Below are positions 32,309 to 45,168 of a stretch of 64,000 nt of DNA, piece by piece. The stretch is from Lunularia cruciata (taxonomy: Eukaryota; Streptophyta; Marchantiopsida; Lunulariales; Lunulariaceae): positions 29,202,001-29,266,000 of the forward strand of contig OX419760.1 of the NCBI GenBank assembly GCA_948567375.1, given 5' to 3'. The notes under the pieces were generated by a model. The model saw only the letters and a program-made list of their open reading frames with translations, was not told the DNA's origin and made no database searches. Position 1 is the stretch's first letter, and each line of letters begins with the position of its first letter. The translations under genes and the position numbers were made by a program.

Positions 32309-33151
32309 CTGCTTGACATAATGAGCCAAGTTCTCATCATATTCTGGCAGTTGGTCCTGCATGAGGAAGGGAAGGTTCTCCATTGCCCCTCGTAACTTCT
32401 TCAAGCGGCCGTAATCTATAGCACTCATTCCAAGGTTTTCTGTAGCTTTCTTTGCATGAGTTTCCTGTAAGTAGAGGGCGCAAAGTGCAAAGACTTCATC
32501 CCCGTGCCGGTCATCAAAGATGATTTCATGATCAAGTCCGGAGTTCGGCATGGTTTTATCGTTCAGCAACTGCATCGCAGTCATCACCTCTTCAACATGC
32601 TTTCTCGTCTCCCGGTGATTATTGATGAAATTTCGCTGCAGATCATGCAACCCTAAGGTTTGGTATTGCTTCTTTATGACTGGTATTCCTTCTGCAGTCG
32701 GATCCCTATATTCTAGAAACTGGATGTTCGATTGCAACATCGTACCGCTTTCCATCAATTGATTTTTATGGTCGTCGAACAGCACTGCATCTCCTTCTCC
32801 TCGTGCATGTAGTAATCTAGTGTACAACATGTACACAACATGATTGGGGATGGACGGGCCCTCACAATTTGCAATCAAGATTAGCAAAGCCCTAGCATTA
32901 GGTTTGAGCTCTCTGTACGTCATCAACATTGTCTCCCAAATGTTCTTTTCGTATGAGAAGAGAAGTACTGATCTCAGATGCAGAGATGTGCCTTCCCCTT
33001 GAACGTTTTCCTTTATGGCTGCTGCGTAACTATTTGCAACCCTCTTCCACTCCCCGACGTCATTGTTCTTCTTCCTGTTTATCCTCTTGCCCACCATCGC
33101 CATAGCCAGTGGATTATACTCTGCTCGAACTATCAGATCTCGAGCAACATC
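32309..33151 (-). CDS. NB-ARC-ARM immune receptor, exon 2: ARC subdomains
   Basis: 281 codons, joined in phase 0 after acceptor TTCTCACAG. It opens with DVARDLIVRA and YNPLAMAMVG, the place of the GLPLA motif (Gly-Leu replaced by Tyr-Asn). Residues 168-170 are LHD within GLHDLQRNF, the MHD motif that controls nucleotide state in NLRs (Met to Leu is a common variant). The last 100 residues are charged and helical and link to the ARM array. The direct join of exon 1 (..PQALK) to DVARD gives an ordinary NB-ARC spacing, which supports the splice choice. Confidence 0.85.
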
Positions 33152-33801
33152 CTGTGAGAAGTACATAAAATCAAATGCATACATCTTTAGCCTACTAGGT
33201 ATACATCAAGTAACAAATGATTAAAATCTAAATACTAGGAAATAGATATACAAACAAGATCCAGTTCTTCGGCAGTCCGCAATTTCCAGGCAAGACCTCA
33301 CCGGTGTACAAGCTGTCATCTTGTATCGATCCCAGTCCCGGCCTATGAGGTAACAACTGATTCACTTCTAAAAACAGGAGAAAAGGTGATACATGCATAT
33401 GGGGATATCTCGTGTAATAAAGCTTTAGTTGCTATTATTCCACAATGAAGTTCAACAAGTCCAAACAAGACCTCACCGGTGTACAAGCTGTCATCTTGTA
33501 TCGATCCCAGTCCCGGGCGATGAGGTAACAACTGATTCTCTTCTAAAAACAGAACAAGAGGTGATACATGCATATTGGGATATCTCGGGTAATAAAGCTT
33601 TAGCTGCTAGTATTCCACAATGCAGTTTTCCGGTGGTAAACATGAACCACCCCATCTACATCGATAGTACTATTATATTCAAAGCATCAAATTTTAATTA
33701 TCAAGCACGCTCAATTTTCTCCCATAAATTTTCACTCACAAGGAAATCGGGACTGGTGCATGCGATGCACAAAAATAACAAAGTAGAAGTTTCTGACAGA
33801 C
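33152..33801 (-). other. NLR intron between exons 1 and 2, with internal duplication
   Basis: 650 bases. Donor AAG then GTCTGT (GT at 33801..33800), acceptor CACAG (AG at 33153..33152). Contains a 175-bp tandem duplication that carries two exon-like 66-base segments, described separately. Confidence 0.7.
33291..33625 (-). repeat. 175-bp tandem duplication in NLR intron with exon-like segments
   Basis: Units start near 33291 and 33466 and are about 93% alike. Each holds a 66-base segment (33302..33367 and 33477..33542) that on the minus strand is preceded by TTTTTAG and followed by GTGAGG. Both are 22 codons and would enter and leave in phase 0. The upstream one (33477..33542) is open; the other has TGA as its second codon. 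Inclusion would insert residues between RNBS-C and the GLPLA position, so they look like alternative or poison exons rather than constitutive ones. Use of the sites is inference. Confidence 0.45.
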
Positions 33802-34842
33802 CTTCAAAGCTTGTGGTAGATCATTGTTTGGCAATCCTGCATGGCATGCAAGGATTTTCTCCGCTGCCTTCAGCTCGATCCGCTCCGTCTGAATTTGTAC
33901 AGAATCTTCCCATAGCATGGACTTCCGGGACGTGACCAGCAACCTCACATTTCTAAGCGATGCTCTGTTCACCAGCCCAACAAACGACTCTACAAAAGTG
34001 GACTCCCACACATCGTCCAAGATCACCAAAGCAGTTCGCACACTGAGAAGACGCTGTATTCGGTTCTCAATCTGAATTTTGAGATTTGCACCACCGTGGT
34101 CTTGACTGATTTCCGCACAATCCTCTGGAGCAAGCTTTGTCAGGAGTTCTAGTTGCTTGGATGCCACGGTTGCTCCATAACCACACTCCAAGAAGAAAAC
34201 CAAGCTGAATGGTGTATCTTCTCGAGGAATCAGATTTCTATAATGGACAACCATGTACCTGGCTAAGATAGTTTTTCCTGTACCAGGATCACCGTGTAAC
34301 AGAACTACAGAGGGCCCGTCCTTTTCCTCAAGTGCATCTACAAGCCTTTTGTCGATGCTTAGTGGCACATGTGACCTCGCAGCTTCTTCACTGATCTTGA
34401 AGGAACAAGGTTTAGCAAATGCTTCCTTCATCATCACTTGATGCGCACTTTGCTTTTGTTGCATCACAGTAAGCACATCGCTGTATGCTTGTAGGATCTC
34501 CTTAAGCAACGCTTCTAAATTTTCTGGGAAAAGAGTTGCAGTTACCTTGAAACAACATCCGGGAAGAAAACGGATCCATCTCTTTTTTTCTTTGTCCCTT
34601 TGTTCTTGTTCTTTCTCCACTAGAACCTTGGCTTTCTCCAACCTTTTCCGCAACTGATGGTCGTCTGTTAGACCAAATTCGTTGATCATGGTCGAGTAAG
34701 TGTCGTATTGCTCCCGAAGACTGTCCAATTGCGCTGGAATACGTTTCCATGCTTCATGTGCATGGTGCCATCTATTGCCCAGATCCGATATCTGGGGTAT
34801 AAGGGCTACAAGTGCTGCAGCTGCAGCTACTACCTCCACCAT
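33802..34842 (-). CDS. NB-ARC-ARM immune receptor, exon 1: helical head and nucleotide-binding domain
   Basis: 347 codons from ATG 34842..34840. Residues 1-20 are an Ala/Val-rich helix; about 20-145 are helical and charged (a coiled-coil or four-helix bundle type head), with no TIR. The NB domain follows: P-loop GDPGTGKT at residues 184-191, Walker B LVILDDVW at 272-279, RNBS-B RLLVTSR at about 300-306, and an RNBS-C-like stretch ending in PQALK where the exon stops. NB-ARC proteins are ADP/ATP switches of plant innate immunity. An open frame reaching 34857 starts only at TTG and crosses a likely splice acceptor, so I did not use it. Alternative: a non-immune STAND ATPase; the LHD motif and plant context favour NLR. 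Confidence 0.87.
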
Positions 34843-34847
34843 CGATC

Positions 34848-35087
34848 CTGAACACAATTTGTCACCATGAAAACAGGGGATGCAAATCGGGCATATTTAT
34901 GCTGCATAGCCAATAGTACATGTCATTAAGATATTCTCAAAGTATCGGTCCAGGTAGAGAAAATTCGGATTGTAAAGACCATAGAAATCCCGAAACGATG
35001 AGAGCAGAATCAATTTTCAGGTTCACTCCATTCTAAGATAATCCAAACATCAGATCATGTATGGCGTTAAGATCGGAGCATCCTTAC
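34848..35087 (-). other. 5'-UTR intron of the complete NLR gene
   Basis: Donor CAG then GTAAGG (GT at 35087..35086) and acceptor TTCAG (AG at 34849..34848), 240 bases, placing the ATG five bases into the next exon. Identical in the left copy (147..386). An untranslated first exon would lie right of 35088; its start is not visible. Confidence 0.55.
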
Positions 35088-35601
35088 CTGGAGAAACTGT
35101 AGTACTCTCACAGAATAAATTGCCGGGGGAGAGCGTGCTAACAAAATTCTGACACTCCGGCTCACATGCACACAAGTTCTTCAGATTCTACTACAATCCT
35201 TAGTTTGCTAGCACATACTTTGTGAACTCCCGAGGGGGCTTGAGAAAGTGATTAAATCTGGACCAAACTCCCGATCGGAGATCAACGTTAATAGGCAAGC
35301 TCTTTCAGGCAAACTATGCTGTCGCCAAGCATGACTTTGGCTGGACAATTCCTGATTTTCAAAATCTCCTCAGAACTTACACACACCTCAAACCAACCAA
35401 CGCTGTTCTGCTTTCCAATATAGGGACTCATCTGCATCTCCCTCGGTTCCGGAATTTCTTCTCACAGACAAATGATGAACTCCTGCCCCGTACGACGACG
35501 AGCGAATCGCAGTAAACTCTCGAAATCAGGCGCATCGATCACATACCTGCATTTACAAAATTGCACCGACTTCAGGCTATCCCACGTGAAAAGCTCGTAC
35601 A

Positions 35602-36249
35602 TTGACAGAATAATTGTCTTGACCGAGTAAAAAGCGGGGACCGCGTAGGATAACAAAGAATAGTCAATGTAAGTACAGTCACTGGTTCCTATCCTGACAT
35701 GAGGCTCTCGTTGTCTCTTACGTTGAGGTTCTCTCTAGTGCCTTCTGTTGCACTACTAGTGCATGTCGGGTCCACCTGCTGTACATGAAAGTCTTCAGTT
35801 GACAACTTATCTCCTCATATTGTTTTCCGTACAGAGACCAGGCAAGTGCAAAATATAATGGAAACGTGAGGTGGGTACCACAAGCTAAAGAATCAATTGA
35901 CTTGCTTGATAAGACCAATTCGCAAGCGCCTATGCCCCAAAACTGTTTCTCCTGCGACGATTTGACACTAGAAGTCTCTGGCAGAGTGAGGGAGCATCGG
36001 ATACTCTTGTCTCAAATCCTCTGAAATGCCATCTACGCCATGGTGATCTGAGGAAGTTCTTGACAGTGTGCCGGAGCATTACTGTCCTCTCTGAAAACCT
36101 CCCTAAGTCAGCCGCAGAAATGACATACTGGACTTTATATGGTCTTGATGGGTTATCGTGATGGGCAGTAGGGGTAAAATGTGTTTGGCACAACCCGGGA
36201 CTGCGTTAGTTTATGGAATAGTCTTTAATGATGGATTGATCCGTTGACC
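35602..36249. promoter_or_regulatory. W-box cluster upstream of the complete NLR
   Basis: Same eight TTGAC cores as 901..1548 (first at 35602, last at 36244), with a CACGTG at 35583..35588. They lie 760-1400 bases upstream of the ATG at 34842. WRKY control is inferred from motif density only. Confidence 0.35.
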
Positions 36250-39200
36250 AAATCTTCCCGTTTTTCACCTAAAGAGATGTAGATATCATAATGAACCAAC
36301 AATTAACCTTGTCTACAATGTTAAGCAAATATCAGGAGTTTCGGGTAGATCATCGTAATGAACGGAACAGTTAACCTAATCGATGACATTAAGTAGATAT
36401 TAGGACTTTAAGATACTCTGATGTTTGGATGGCGATGGTGAAACACATGGTCACGATTGGAGAATATCTCGATGTTTGGTGGAATAAAACGATAATCTAA
36501 AAGCAAGGAGAGATTTTGATGATTGGGCTTTCATTGCTAGAGTAATAAGCAAAATAGTTTCCTGTACAAAGATATGGTTATTGGTGAAAACAGAGAGATC
36601 TGTTATGTTTCATATATATTAATTGGAAAGGGATCGGATAGAAAACAAGTTCATGTTATGTTGAGTCAATGGAAGATTATGTCGTTGGATGTTGAAGTTT
36701 TACTTGAGTATTGCATTTGTATGAGAAATTACTTTATTTTAACATCCAAGTAGTAGCAGTAGATGATTTGTTAATCTCTATTATTCTCAAGTAAGGTGAT
36801 ATAATCCGGGGCAGGTTGTTATTCAGGTTAACAGGAGGGTAAAGTTTGATCCTTCAAGTTGATCCGATAGATAGATGCAATACCAGTTGCGTTTCCAGAG
36901 CAAATTCTTGGAACTGAGAAGACTCATCATGATGATACTATCATTAGTTGAAAAGTTAGATGAGTAAATTTACTCAAATGAGTAAATTTCGTTCTAATTG
37001 CTGAGAGAATTCTAAATCTTTTACACGTGAGAGCTGTTGCATATAATTGTAAAGATGCATAATTTTGTGAAACATCTTATAGTCCGTTTACGGATCATTG
37101 TATTGGTATGATGTGCAACTTCATATTAAAAGCATATTTGATATGATCAAGATTTAAAGTACTGAGGATTTATTCGGTGACAGTAAGAACGGGATCATCT
37201 CAATGTAAGATCAATGACACAACACACAACATGTTATTGATTTTGTGTAATATGGACTCTAGGTAAAACAGGAATTAAATCAGATTCCGGGGAAATCGCC
37301 AGGAATGTTTTCATGCCCGGACGTCCCCTTCAAAGCCCGGGTAGCCCAAATACGTCATAAAAGAAGACTTCGCGAGAATTTGAATCAAACAATGATTATT
37401 TGACGAGTTCTAGTTATGTCTTGATGGGACTTAACATTTTTGACCCGGATGGATCAAGGGTAAACATCATCTCTTAATTGGTCAATTTGAAAGCTTGTTC
37501 GTATATTAAACGCTAAAACAAGGAAGGTTCTAAAACTCCAAGACTTCGAAGAATATGCAAGTATTGCTTTATTCACTTGCTTTTGTTACAAATCAGATCG
37601 TATTTCTTAGAGGTAAATGTCTTCTGATTCATACGAAATTCTTATGGCACCTTTTGATTTCAATAAATAAATATCCGGTAGATATGCTCACTTCGCATGG
37701 CTGGAAAATGATCCAAAGTAGAATTGATTATAGATAGACAAAATATAAGAGATCAAATCTCATTTCAATGAACCCACAACAATTCCAAAGAAAATTTTAA
37801 TTGCATGTTATACATCCGAGTTCAAACCCACCACCATTCCAAAAGAAAAATTAAGCACACGGTATGCATTAAAGTCCATGATGCAGAAGTTGGAACATAT
37901 TTTTCCAAAACATATCTAATTAGAGATGCTAGCAAAGTCAAGAGATTTAAAAAGCAAGTATTGGATATACCCAACTTAACTTTCTCCTTTGACCGGTAGA
38001 TAGTACTTAAAAATAATTGCTTGTAAAGTCATCAAAGTCAAAGTCAACTTATTATTAACAAGTGAAAGAAAATTGCTACCTTGACATCCATAGGGAAATT
38101 TAAATAGTAATTTAGAAACATCAATTTGAATAAGTATTTCAAATAATAAGTCCTAAAGAAGTGAAAGAAATATCAATGCAATGTTCAGTTTCTAGGGATA
38201 TACACACAAATTATTTTGTGTGCATGAAAGAAATAATAAGATTTTACTTCTACCTTAAGTATATATAGTTTATTTTTAGAGAAATATCCTTACAAATACC
38301 TCAGTTGAGAATTAGAATCGACAGATATGTAGATCTAAACAATAATATTGAATTCATATAAGTAAATATTGCTTCGGTAGTAATTACTTCATGTTCACTA
38401 CGGACTCACCATGTTAGAAAACCTTTATACGGTACATTCAGTATATCTATACACTTTAGTAAACTTAAATAATGTTTTTGTGAAACAAGTTGCTTTCTGC
38501 AATGGATTTTATTTTCTGTTGATTAATGATTATACGATCCCAGTTTGGAGAATATATTTTTAAGTAATATTATTTGTTATCTATTTGGAAAAGGATAACG
38601 AGAAATTTAGAAAAACAGTATGATATTATTTGCAACCAAAATACCAAAATAATCTTAACCTGTTGTAGAAAAGGGCAGAAAGAAACTTTTGATCTCAGTT
38701 TTCCTCGTCTTACAGTCAAATGTAACCATTTTTGGGCCAAAATATAAAGTTTGTTGACGAAACTAGTGTTCATTCTGACCTTCTTAAACCTATTTAAAAA
38801 AGGCTTGTTTTTTATTGTCTATGTTAAGTATGTTGATCTTATTTCCAATTCTAAGTATGATATATAGATATTTATAAGTTATGATATGTATCCAAATAGT
38901 TTTTTGGGATTATTTTGATATCTTCTTTAAGAAATGAAATAGTAATCAGAGATAGGATAATATTATAATTTTATACTTATTTCTTATGCAAGAATTAGAT
39001 TTATATCTGAAATTAATCTAATTAATAATATCAAAATTGAAATTTTTTTATCTATTAACTTTGCTTTCATGGTCTATGTTTTAGAATACACTTGATTTCA
39101 GATATTTTTATTTTTATTTGTATTTTGATGTCTTTTTTACTAATCAATATATTTCTATTTTTAAAAGAAATATTATAGTGTAATATTTATATAATTTTAT

Positions 39201-39617
39201 ATTTAAGATTAAGATACCAAGAAGATAAAAATAATAAATTTAATTATAAAATCATTATAGATATACTTGAATATTGATTAATGTGAATTAAAATCAAAGT
39301 CTACATAATTAATAATATTTGTTTAACTAAAGCATATTTGAATCGAACATAATTATCTAAATCTATAATCCCAAGTTTATCTTTAGAAATCAATTTTTAA
39401 TTATACTTATCTGAAACTAGTATAGCTAAAATACTCTTCGATAATCTCAATTTATATTTATAATATTTATATTCTCAAATTTATGAATATTTTATTATAT
39501 TTAAAAATCTAATTTTTAAGAAATCATTTTTTATTAACATTTTAAATTTTTTATTAATTTATTTCATAAAATATTTATTTAATGATCATAACTCATTTCC
39601 ATTTCAGAATATAATTA

Positions 39618-39680
39618 TAATAATACTAATAATAATAATACTAATACTACTACTACTACTGCTAATAATAATAATAATAG
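39618..39680. repeat. AAT/ACT trinucleotide microsatellite, second copy
   Basis: Same repeat structure and length as 4971..5033, consistent with a recent duplication. Confidence 0.85.
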
Positions 39681-40462
39681 AGTAAATAAGAGTAATCATT
39701 TCACTTTTTCATTATGTGAGACTATTCAAAACATTCTAGTTTAGGATAGTCCATATTGAAGTAATAAGAAATTTTTATATACATAAACTTGAGATTTACA
39801 AAATTGGAGGGATAAATTGACTTCTAGTAAATATATAGAACCTTGGAACATTAGAAATTAGATTTATATCCTTTTTGGATATTTGCATCTCCATCCCTTT
39901 TACATTTCAAGCATTTGTGGCAGTTCGTTTCTTTCTCAAGGAATGTTTGTCTTAAGGAGTTCAAATACCAAGTGCAAGTATAATTTCTTTGATTTTATTA
40001 TAATTCTTTTATTTTCTATGAAGAAAGATAATTGGATGCTTGTTTACATATTCAAGTCAATATAAAGATATTAAAATATAAAGATATTAATATAATTAAA
40101 TTCAATTCTAATTTTTATATTTCATAATTTTGACTATACTAAATAATCAGTGAAATTATTAAATAAATATCATAACATTTGATATGAAAAATTATATTTA
40201 TAATTTTATAAATAATATAATTTTAATATATATCAAACAAGAATTAAATAATTTACTAATTCATCCAAAATAATATGAATACAAATATTCTTCTTTATTA
40301 ATATTCCATTTAAACTAATTTGAAACTCACATGAGAAAAAATTTAATGGTATAAAATGATGAGTATATTGAATAATTTATAACTTTCATTGAAAGAATTA
40401 TCAACGAAAATTTGACCAAATGAATTATTAACGAGAATTTGATCCTCCATAATTTAGACACT

Positions 40463-41086
40463 CCAATTCCTATGCACACAAGTTTTTCAAATGCTATTAC
40501 AAACCTAGATTTGTTCTAAGATATCCATCCGAAGTGGATTGTTCAACGGGTGAAGTTGAAAACACTTTTAGTACCATTTCTCGAGTATCCATCTTTAGAG
40601 AACTTAGAAAAGCTACCATCTTTAGAGAACTTAGGAAAGCTAGTGTATCTTTGGTAAAAAAATAATTTGTTTGTGCAGTCATTCTATAACTCTCTTGCCT
40701 CACTTTACTATAAGTATAGTTGGTCCAAGGAAAAACTCACCTTCTTGGAGTCAATTATTAATACACTATCAAGAAATCTTTTAGGGGCATTTTTGTTTGC
40801 CGTAGCTCACGTCAATACTCTCTTATCTATTACTTTAGCTATGTTAAATCGTTTATTTTACTCATTGGTTGAGCATACACACATTATGTACCTCGGTAAT
40901 CAATTTAGGATAATATTATTCTTGGCCTGCCAAAAGCGCATGCTCTTGGATCTTAGCTTGACCTCATGCTACATTCTCTCTTAGTTTACTTGTGTATTCC
41001 TTGAGCCATTAGAACATATCTTCACTCTTGTTAGAGCTGCTGCATATGTAAATAAGGTTGCAGATTTGAATTATCTTATAGTCTGT
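40463..41086. repeat. Decayed flank copy A' (left of gypsy copy 2)
   Basis: Equivalent to 5816..6439 with two substitutions seen by eye (near 40897 and 40929). No gene recognised. Confidence 0.45.
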
Positions 41087-41091
41087 TTAAT
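41087..41091. repeat. Target-site duplication of gypsy copy 2, left (TTAAT)
   Basis: Same TTAAT as in copy 1, paired with 46740..46744. Shared target site proves copy 2 came by segmental duplication, not a new insertion. Confidence 0.9.
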
Positions 41092-41513
41092 TGTAAAAGA
41101 CAGAAACCGAGGAGAGAAATAGGAGAATGGAAATTCACATTGGGACACTTGAATGAGGGAAAACTCCGAATGCTTGCATGAGTTTTGGCCATGGTATTTA
41201 TAGATAGCATACAAGACCCTTGAAGCTTCTCAAGAAGCTTCCTTGAGCCGCTTTCTTGGAGTGCAAGCCAAGTTAACTAGGAAGCTTCTCAAGAAGCTTC
41301 CTTCTAGAAGCCGCCTACTTGGCGTGTGAGCTAAGCTAGTTAGAAGCTTCTAGAAGCTTCTTTCTAGAAGCTACCTGCTTAGGGTGCAAGTTAACTAGTT
41401 GTGAAGCTTCCTAAGAAGTTTCTTAGATGCTTCTAAAATATTCTAGACTATTTTGTCTTATTCTCTACTTTGTAAGCCCGACTAACTTCGTCACTAAACT
41501 CCATATTGTTACA
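41092..41513 (-). repeat. 3' LTR of gypsy copy 2
   Basis: 422 bp; lacks the extra 14-bp unit of copy 1. The gapless four-unit GAAGCTTC element and neighbouring heat-shock-type cores are kept (cluster about 41221..41433). Confidence 0.92.
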
Positions 41514-42073
41514 TATTCCCCCGCTGCTAGTTGGTGACGTCCTCGTCGCCAGTGAAGCTTCAAATTCCTTGATGGCTATCTGTGCATTCTGGAGGTGTGA
41601 AAGAGGTTCCCATGGGGCATCATGAAGGGGATACCCTTTCCAAAGGACCTTGTATTCCGTATGTTGGCGACGGCCTCGTTGAATATGGTGACGCGCAAGG
41701 ATACGATCAACTTCGTACTCCTCATGATCATTGATAGGGACAGGAAGAGGGGGAGGTTGGACTCGAGAGTAAAAGGAAGAAGGGTTAGGTACAAAGGGTT
41801 TCAACTTGGAAACATGAAAGACAAGATGGATACGCATGTGACAAGGTAAGGCAAGTCGATAAGCAACAGGAGAGATAATGTGGGTGATATCAAAGGGTCC
41901 TATCCAATTAGGAGCAAGTTTACGAACTTGGGTATCAAATGGGAGAGGGAGGTTACTAGAGGATAGCATGACTTTATCACCAACTTCAAAGGTGAGATCA
42001 CGACGATGATGGTCCGCATATTGTTTTTGGCGATTCTGAGCATCTGGAGGTGAGGAGGTGAGATTTGGCTTGT
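41448..42073 (-). pseudogene. gypsy copy 2: integrase C-terminus plus chromodomain
   Basis: Open from 41969 to 41448, chromodomain at about 41720..41550 with YEVDRIL, YKVLWKGY and APWEP. Same frameshift from pol and same read-through into the 3' LTR as copy 1. A few residue changes (for example RRH to RHH at the chromodomain start). Confidence 0.85.
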
Positions 42074-42120
42074 TGGAGAGATTGGGATATAGTGGTCAAG
42101 AATGTAGAAGTATGAGGAAC

Positions 42121-45100
42121 CTAAGAGGGAAGGGGAGCAAGAAGAGAATCTGGAACAAGCGGATCTTGGCCAAAATTGAGAAAGAAGGGAGAAAATCCAG
42201 TGCTTGCCTGTTTGGAATTGTTGTAGGCAAATTTTGCAGTTGCAAGACATTCATCCCAGTTGGTATGGTGGACATTGACAAAGGCCCGCAACATATCCTC
42301 CAATGTACGATTGGCGCGTTCGGTTTGTTCATCAGTTTGAGGATGATAGGCCGTGGACCAAGCAAGCTTGGTGCCGAGTATCTGGAAGAGTGCTTGCCAA
42401 AACTTCCCGGTAAATCGAGGATCACGGTCGGAGATGAGTACATGTGGCATCCCATGTTGCTTGAAGACATTGTCGAAGTAGATTTGCGCTAAGGTTGGAG
42501 CATCCACGATATCACAAGTTGTTGCCAAGTGGATTTGCTTACTAAGCTTATCCACAAACACCACAATTGCGGTGTGTCCTTGTTTTGTCTTTGGCAAGGA
42601 TGTGATAAGATCCAAGCTCACATGCTCCCAATGAGTGGATGGAATGGCAAGTGGTTGAAGGAGTCCACTCGGCTTTTGGTTGCTGGTCTTGTTCCGTTGG
42701 CAACTCTCACATGATTGGACAAAGTCTTGAACATCTCGTGTCACATTGGGCCACCACCATTGGCGTTGGAGGGTGCCCAAGGTCTTGTCCACTCCCATGT
42801 GACCAGCTATTGGTAAATCATGGGCTTCTTGAAGGCGCACAAGTCGAAGATCACCTTTGGCTGGAACGTAGATCTGGTCTACATGGAATAAAAGGCCTTC
42901 CTTGAAGGAGAAGGTGTTGTACTCCTTGTCGCGTGCTGTCAGACGACCGTGTACCATTTGGAAGAAGGGATCTTTTTGTAGAGCTGATTGAAACTCATTA
43001 TGGACCTTAGTGTCAATGGACATCATTGTAATTGCCACCGTGATGAGAGGAAGATCCTTCAAATTAGGTCGTCGTGATAGAGCATCGGGGATGACATGGA
43101 GCCAACCTGGTTTGTACTCAAGTTTGATGTCAAACAATTGGAGTTGCTCTTCCCATCGATGATGCCGACTCTTCATGTGCTCCAAGTGTAAGGTCTGCAA
43201 CAATGGTTTGTGATCAGTTTGCATGATCACTTGTTTCCCCAAGAGATAATGCCTCCATACCTTGGTGGCATCTACCATTGCAAGTTGTTCCCGATCTCGA
43301 GCAGAGTAATTTCTTTCAGCTGTATTTAGTCGGCAAGACATGAAGGTGATAGGATGTAGTCCATCTGGAAATTCTTGTTGCAACACAGCTCCAATCGCAA
43401 AGTTAGAAGCATCAAAATCAACCATACAAGGTAGTTGAGGATCATATGGTGGAAGAATGGGTCTTGAAGACACCATATGCTTTAACTTCTGGAATGCTTC
43501 TTCATGCTTGGTGGTCCACTGGAAGCTCAAGTTTTTTCCCAAGAGGTCAGTCAATGGTGCAACCACATGAGCATAATAGTGGATGAACCGTCGATAAAAA
43601 CTGGCCAATCCATTGAATGCTTGTACTTCTGTAACATCTTTCGGGGTAGGCCAATCAATAATGGCCTTGATCTTCTCTTCTTCCATCTTGATCCCCTCTG
43701 ATGAGATTTTATGACCCAAGAAGGTAACCTCCTTCTGCCAAAAAGCACACTTTGACTTCTTGTAGTAGAAATTCCACTGTTGTAGTTGTTTTAGGATTTC
43801 TTGCACATGATTCACGTGTTCTGCCCCTATCCTGCTATAGATTAGAATATCATCTAAGAACACCACCACGGACCGATCCAATAGTCCCTCCAACACCCGA
43901 TGCATCTGATCCATGAAGATTGCTGGAGCATTAGTGAGTCCAAAAGGTAGAACTCTCCACTCAAAATGTCCATACCTTGTGCGAAAGGCAGTCTTTTGCA
44001 CATCCTCTCCTTCAATAGAAATTTGCCAATAGCCGCTACAAAGATCCAGCTTGGAAAAGTAGCGTGCTCCACTTAGTTGATCAAGCAGGTCATCGATCTG
44101 AGGCAAGGGATATGCACTCTTCACGGTTTGCTTATTGAGTCCACGGTAATCAATACAGAAACGAAGTCCTCCATCCTTCTTTGGAACAAATAGTACCGGT
44201 GCTCCTCAAGGAGAGGTACTATGTTGTATGAAATCCTTCTCCAACAACTCTGTAAGTGTTATTTGCAACTCCTCCAACTCCTTTGGTGAGAGCCGATAGA
44301 TTGGTCTACTCACTGGAGTACTCCCTGGCAATAACTTGATCTTGAAGGGCATACCTCGATCGGAGGGTAATCCCTTTGGAAGATCATCCAGAAACACATC
44401 TGCAAACTCCTGAACTATCCAATCCACCATTGCTTGATGAGGCTCTTGGCCCTCCTCAGATTGTTCTTGTGTAATCGGCTTGACCCACACCGCAAATACA
44501 GACTTATCTTCCTCCAAAGCTTGCTATATGGCCGCTTCACTAACAAACTTCCCTTCCAGGGACTCATCTCTCTTCCAAGCTTGCTCTATCGTTGCCTTCT
44601 TGGCAAACTCCCCATCTTGGGACTCATCCCCCTTCCAGATTCGCTCTATGGCTACCTTCTCGACAAACTTCCCATCTTGGGATTGACTATTCTTAGGCGT
44701 CTTACTCAGAGGTGCCAGACAATCTAATCGGAAACTTCTACCTTGGTGTTGTACTTGAATTTGTCGTCGGGTCCAATCAAATTGAACCTTATGACATTCA
44801 AGCCAAGGTAGACCTAGAATGATATCATAGTGTAGAGGTGCCACTACAAACCTCATACACTCCAAATACTCCTTCCCAATCTTGAAGGTAATAGGATGTG
44901 AGGTGCGGAATGCAGAACCTTTTCTACCATCCGCCATCATCAAACTACTTGCAAACACTAGCTTGATAGGAATACCCAATTCCTTTGCTACTTGCATAGA
45001 CATGCAATTTTCTGAACTTCCAGAATCAACCAAAATCCTACAATCTCAATTAGATATCATACCTTGCAAGTGAAGCAAACTTGCATAGGTCGAGCCTTCA

Positions 45101-45161
45101 ATCCCATTGGAACTAATCAAGCTCCCAATAGGCGGCTCAAAATCTAGTATTGGGATTCTTC
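42121..45161 (-). pseudogene. gypsy copy 2 pol: protease, RT, RNase H, integrase
   Basis: Same domains and catalytic residues as copy 1. Inherited stops: TGA in front of the protease, TGA in RT at 44208..44206, TAG at 42123..42121. Private stop: TAG at 44526..44524 in the linker repeat (GAG to TAG). Over the 667-codon RT-integrase stretch 13 residues differ from copy 1; 12 of the causal changes are transitions (Thr/Ile, Val/Met, Ala/Thr, Arg/Gln, Arg/His types). Confidence 0.93.
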
Positions 45162-45168
45162 GTTTCCC
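45124..45168 (-). promoter_or_regulatory. -1 ribosomal frameshift signal, gypsy copy 2
   Basis: GGGAAAC at 45168..45162, 7-base spacer, CCCAATA/TATTGGG stem, all unchanged from copy 1. Confidence 0.75.

Larger units (their letters stand above)
35088..40462. repeat. NLR upstream flank, copy A of the complete gene
   Basis: Upstream region of the NLR at 28186..34842, equivalent to 387..5815. The first 2.2 kb shows no difference I can find from the left copy. At about 36960 it lacks 54 bases present in the left copy (about 2262-2330), leaving a duplicated GAGTAAATTTAC-like sequence at the join. No gene supported in the AT-rich part. Confidence 0.6.

Noticed and set aside
34843-34857. NLR start at 34857
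   Set aside because: That codon is TTG and lies upstream of a splice acceptor; the ATG at 34842 is the better start.
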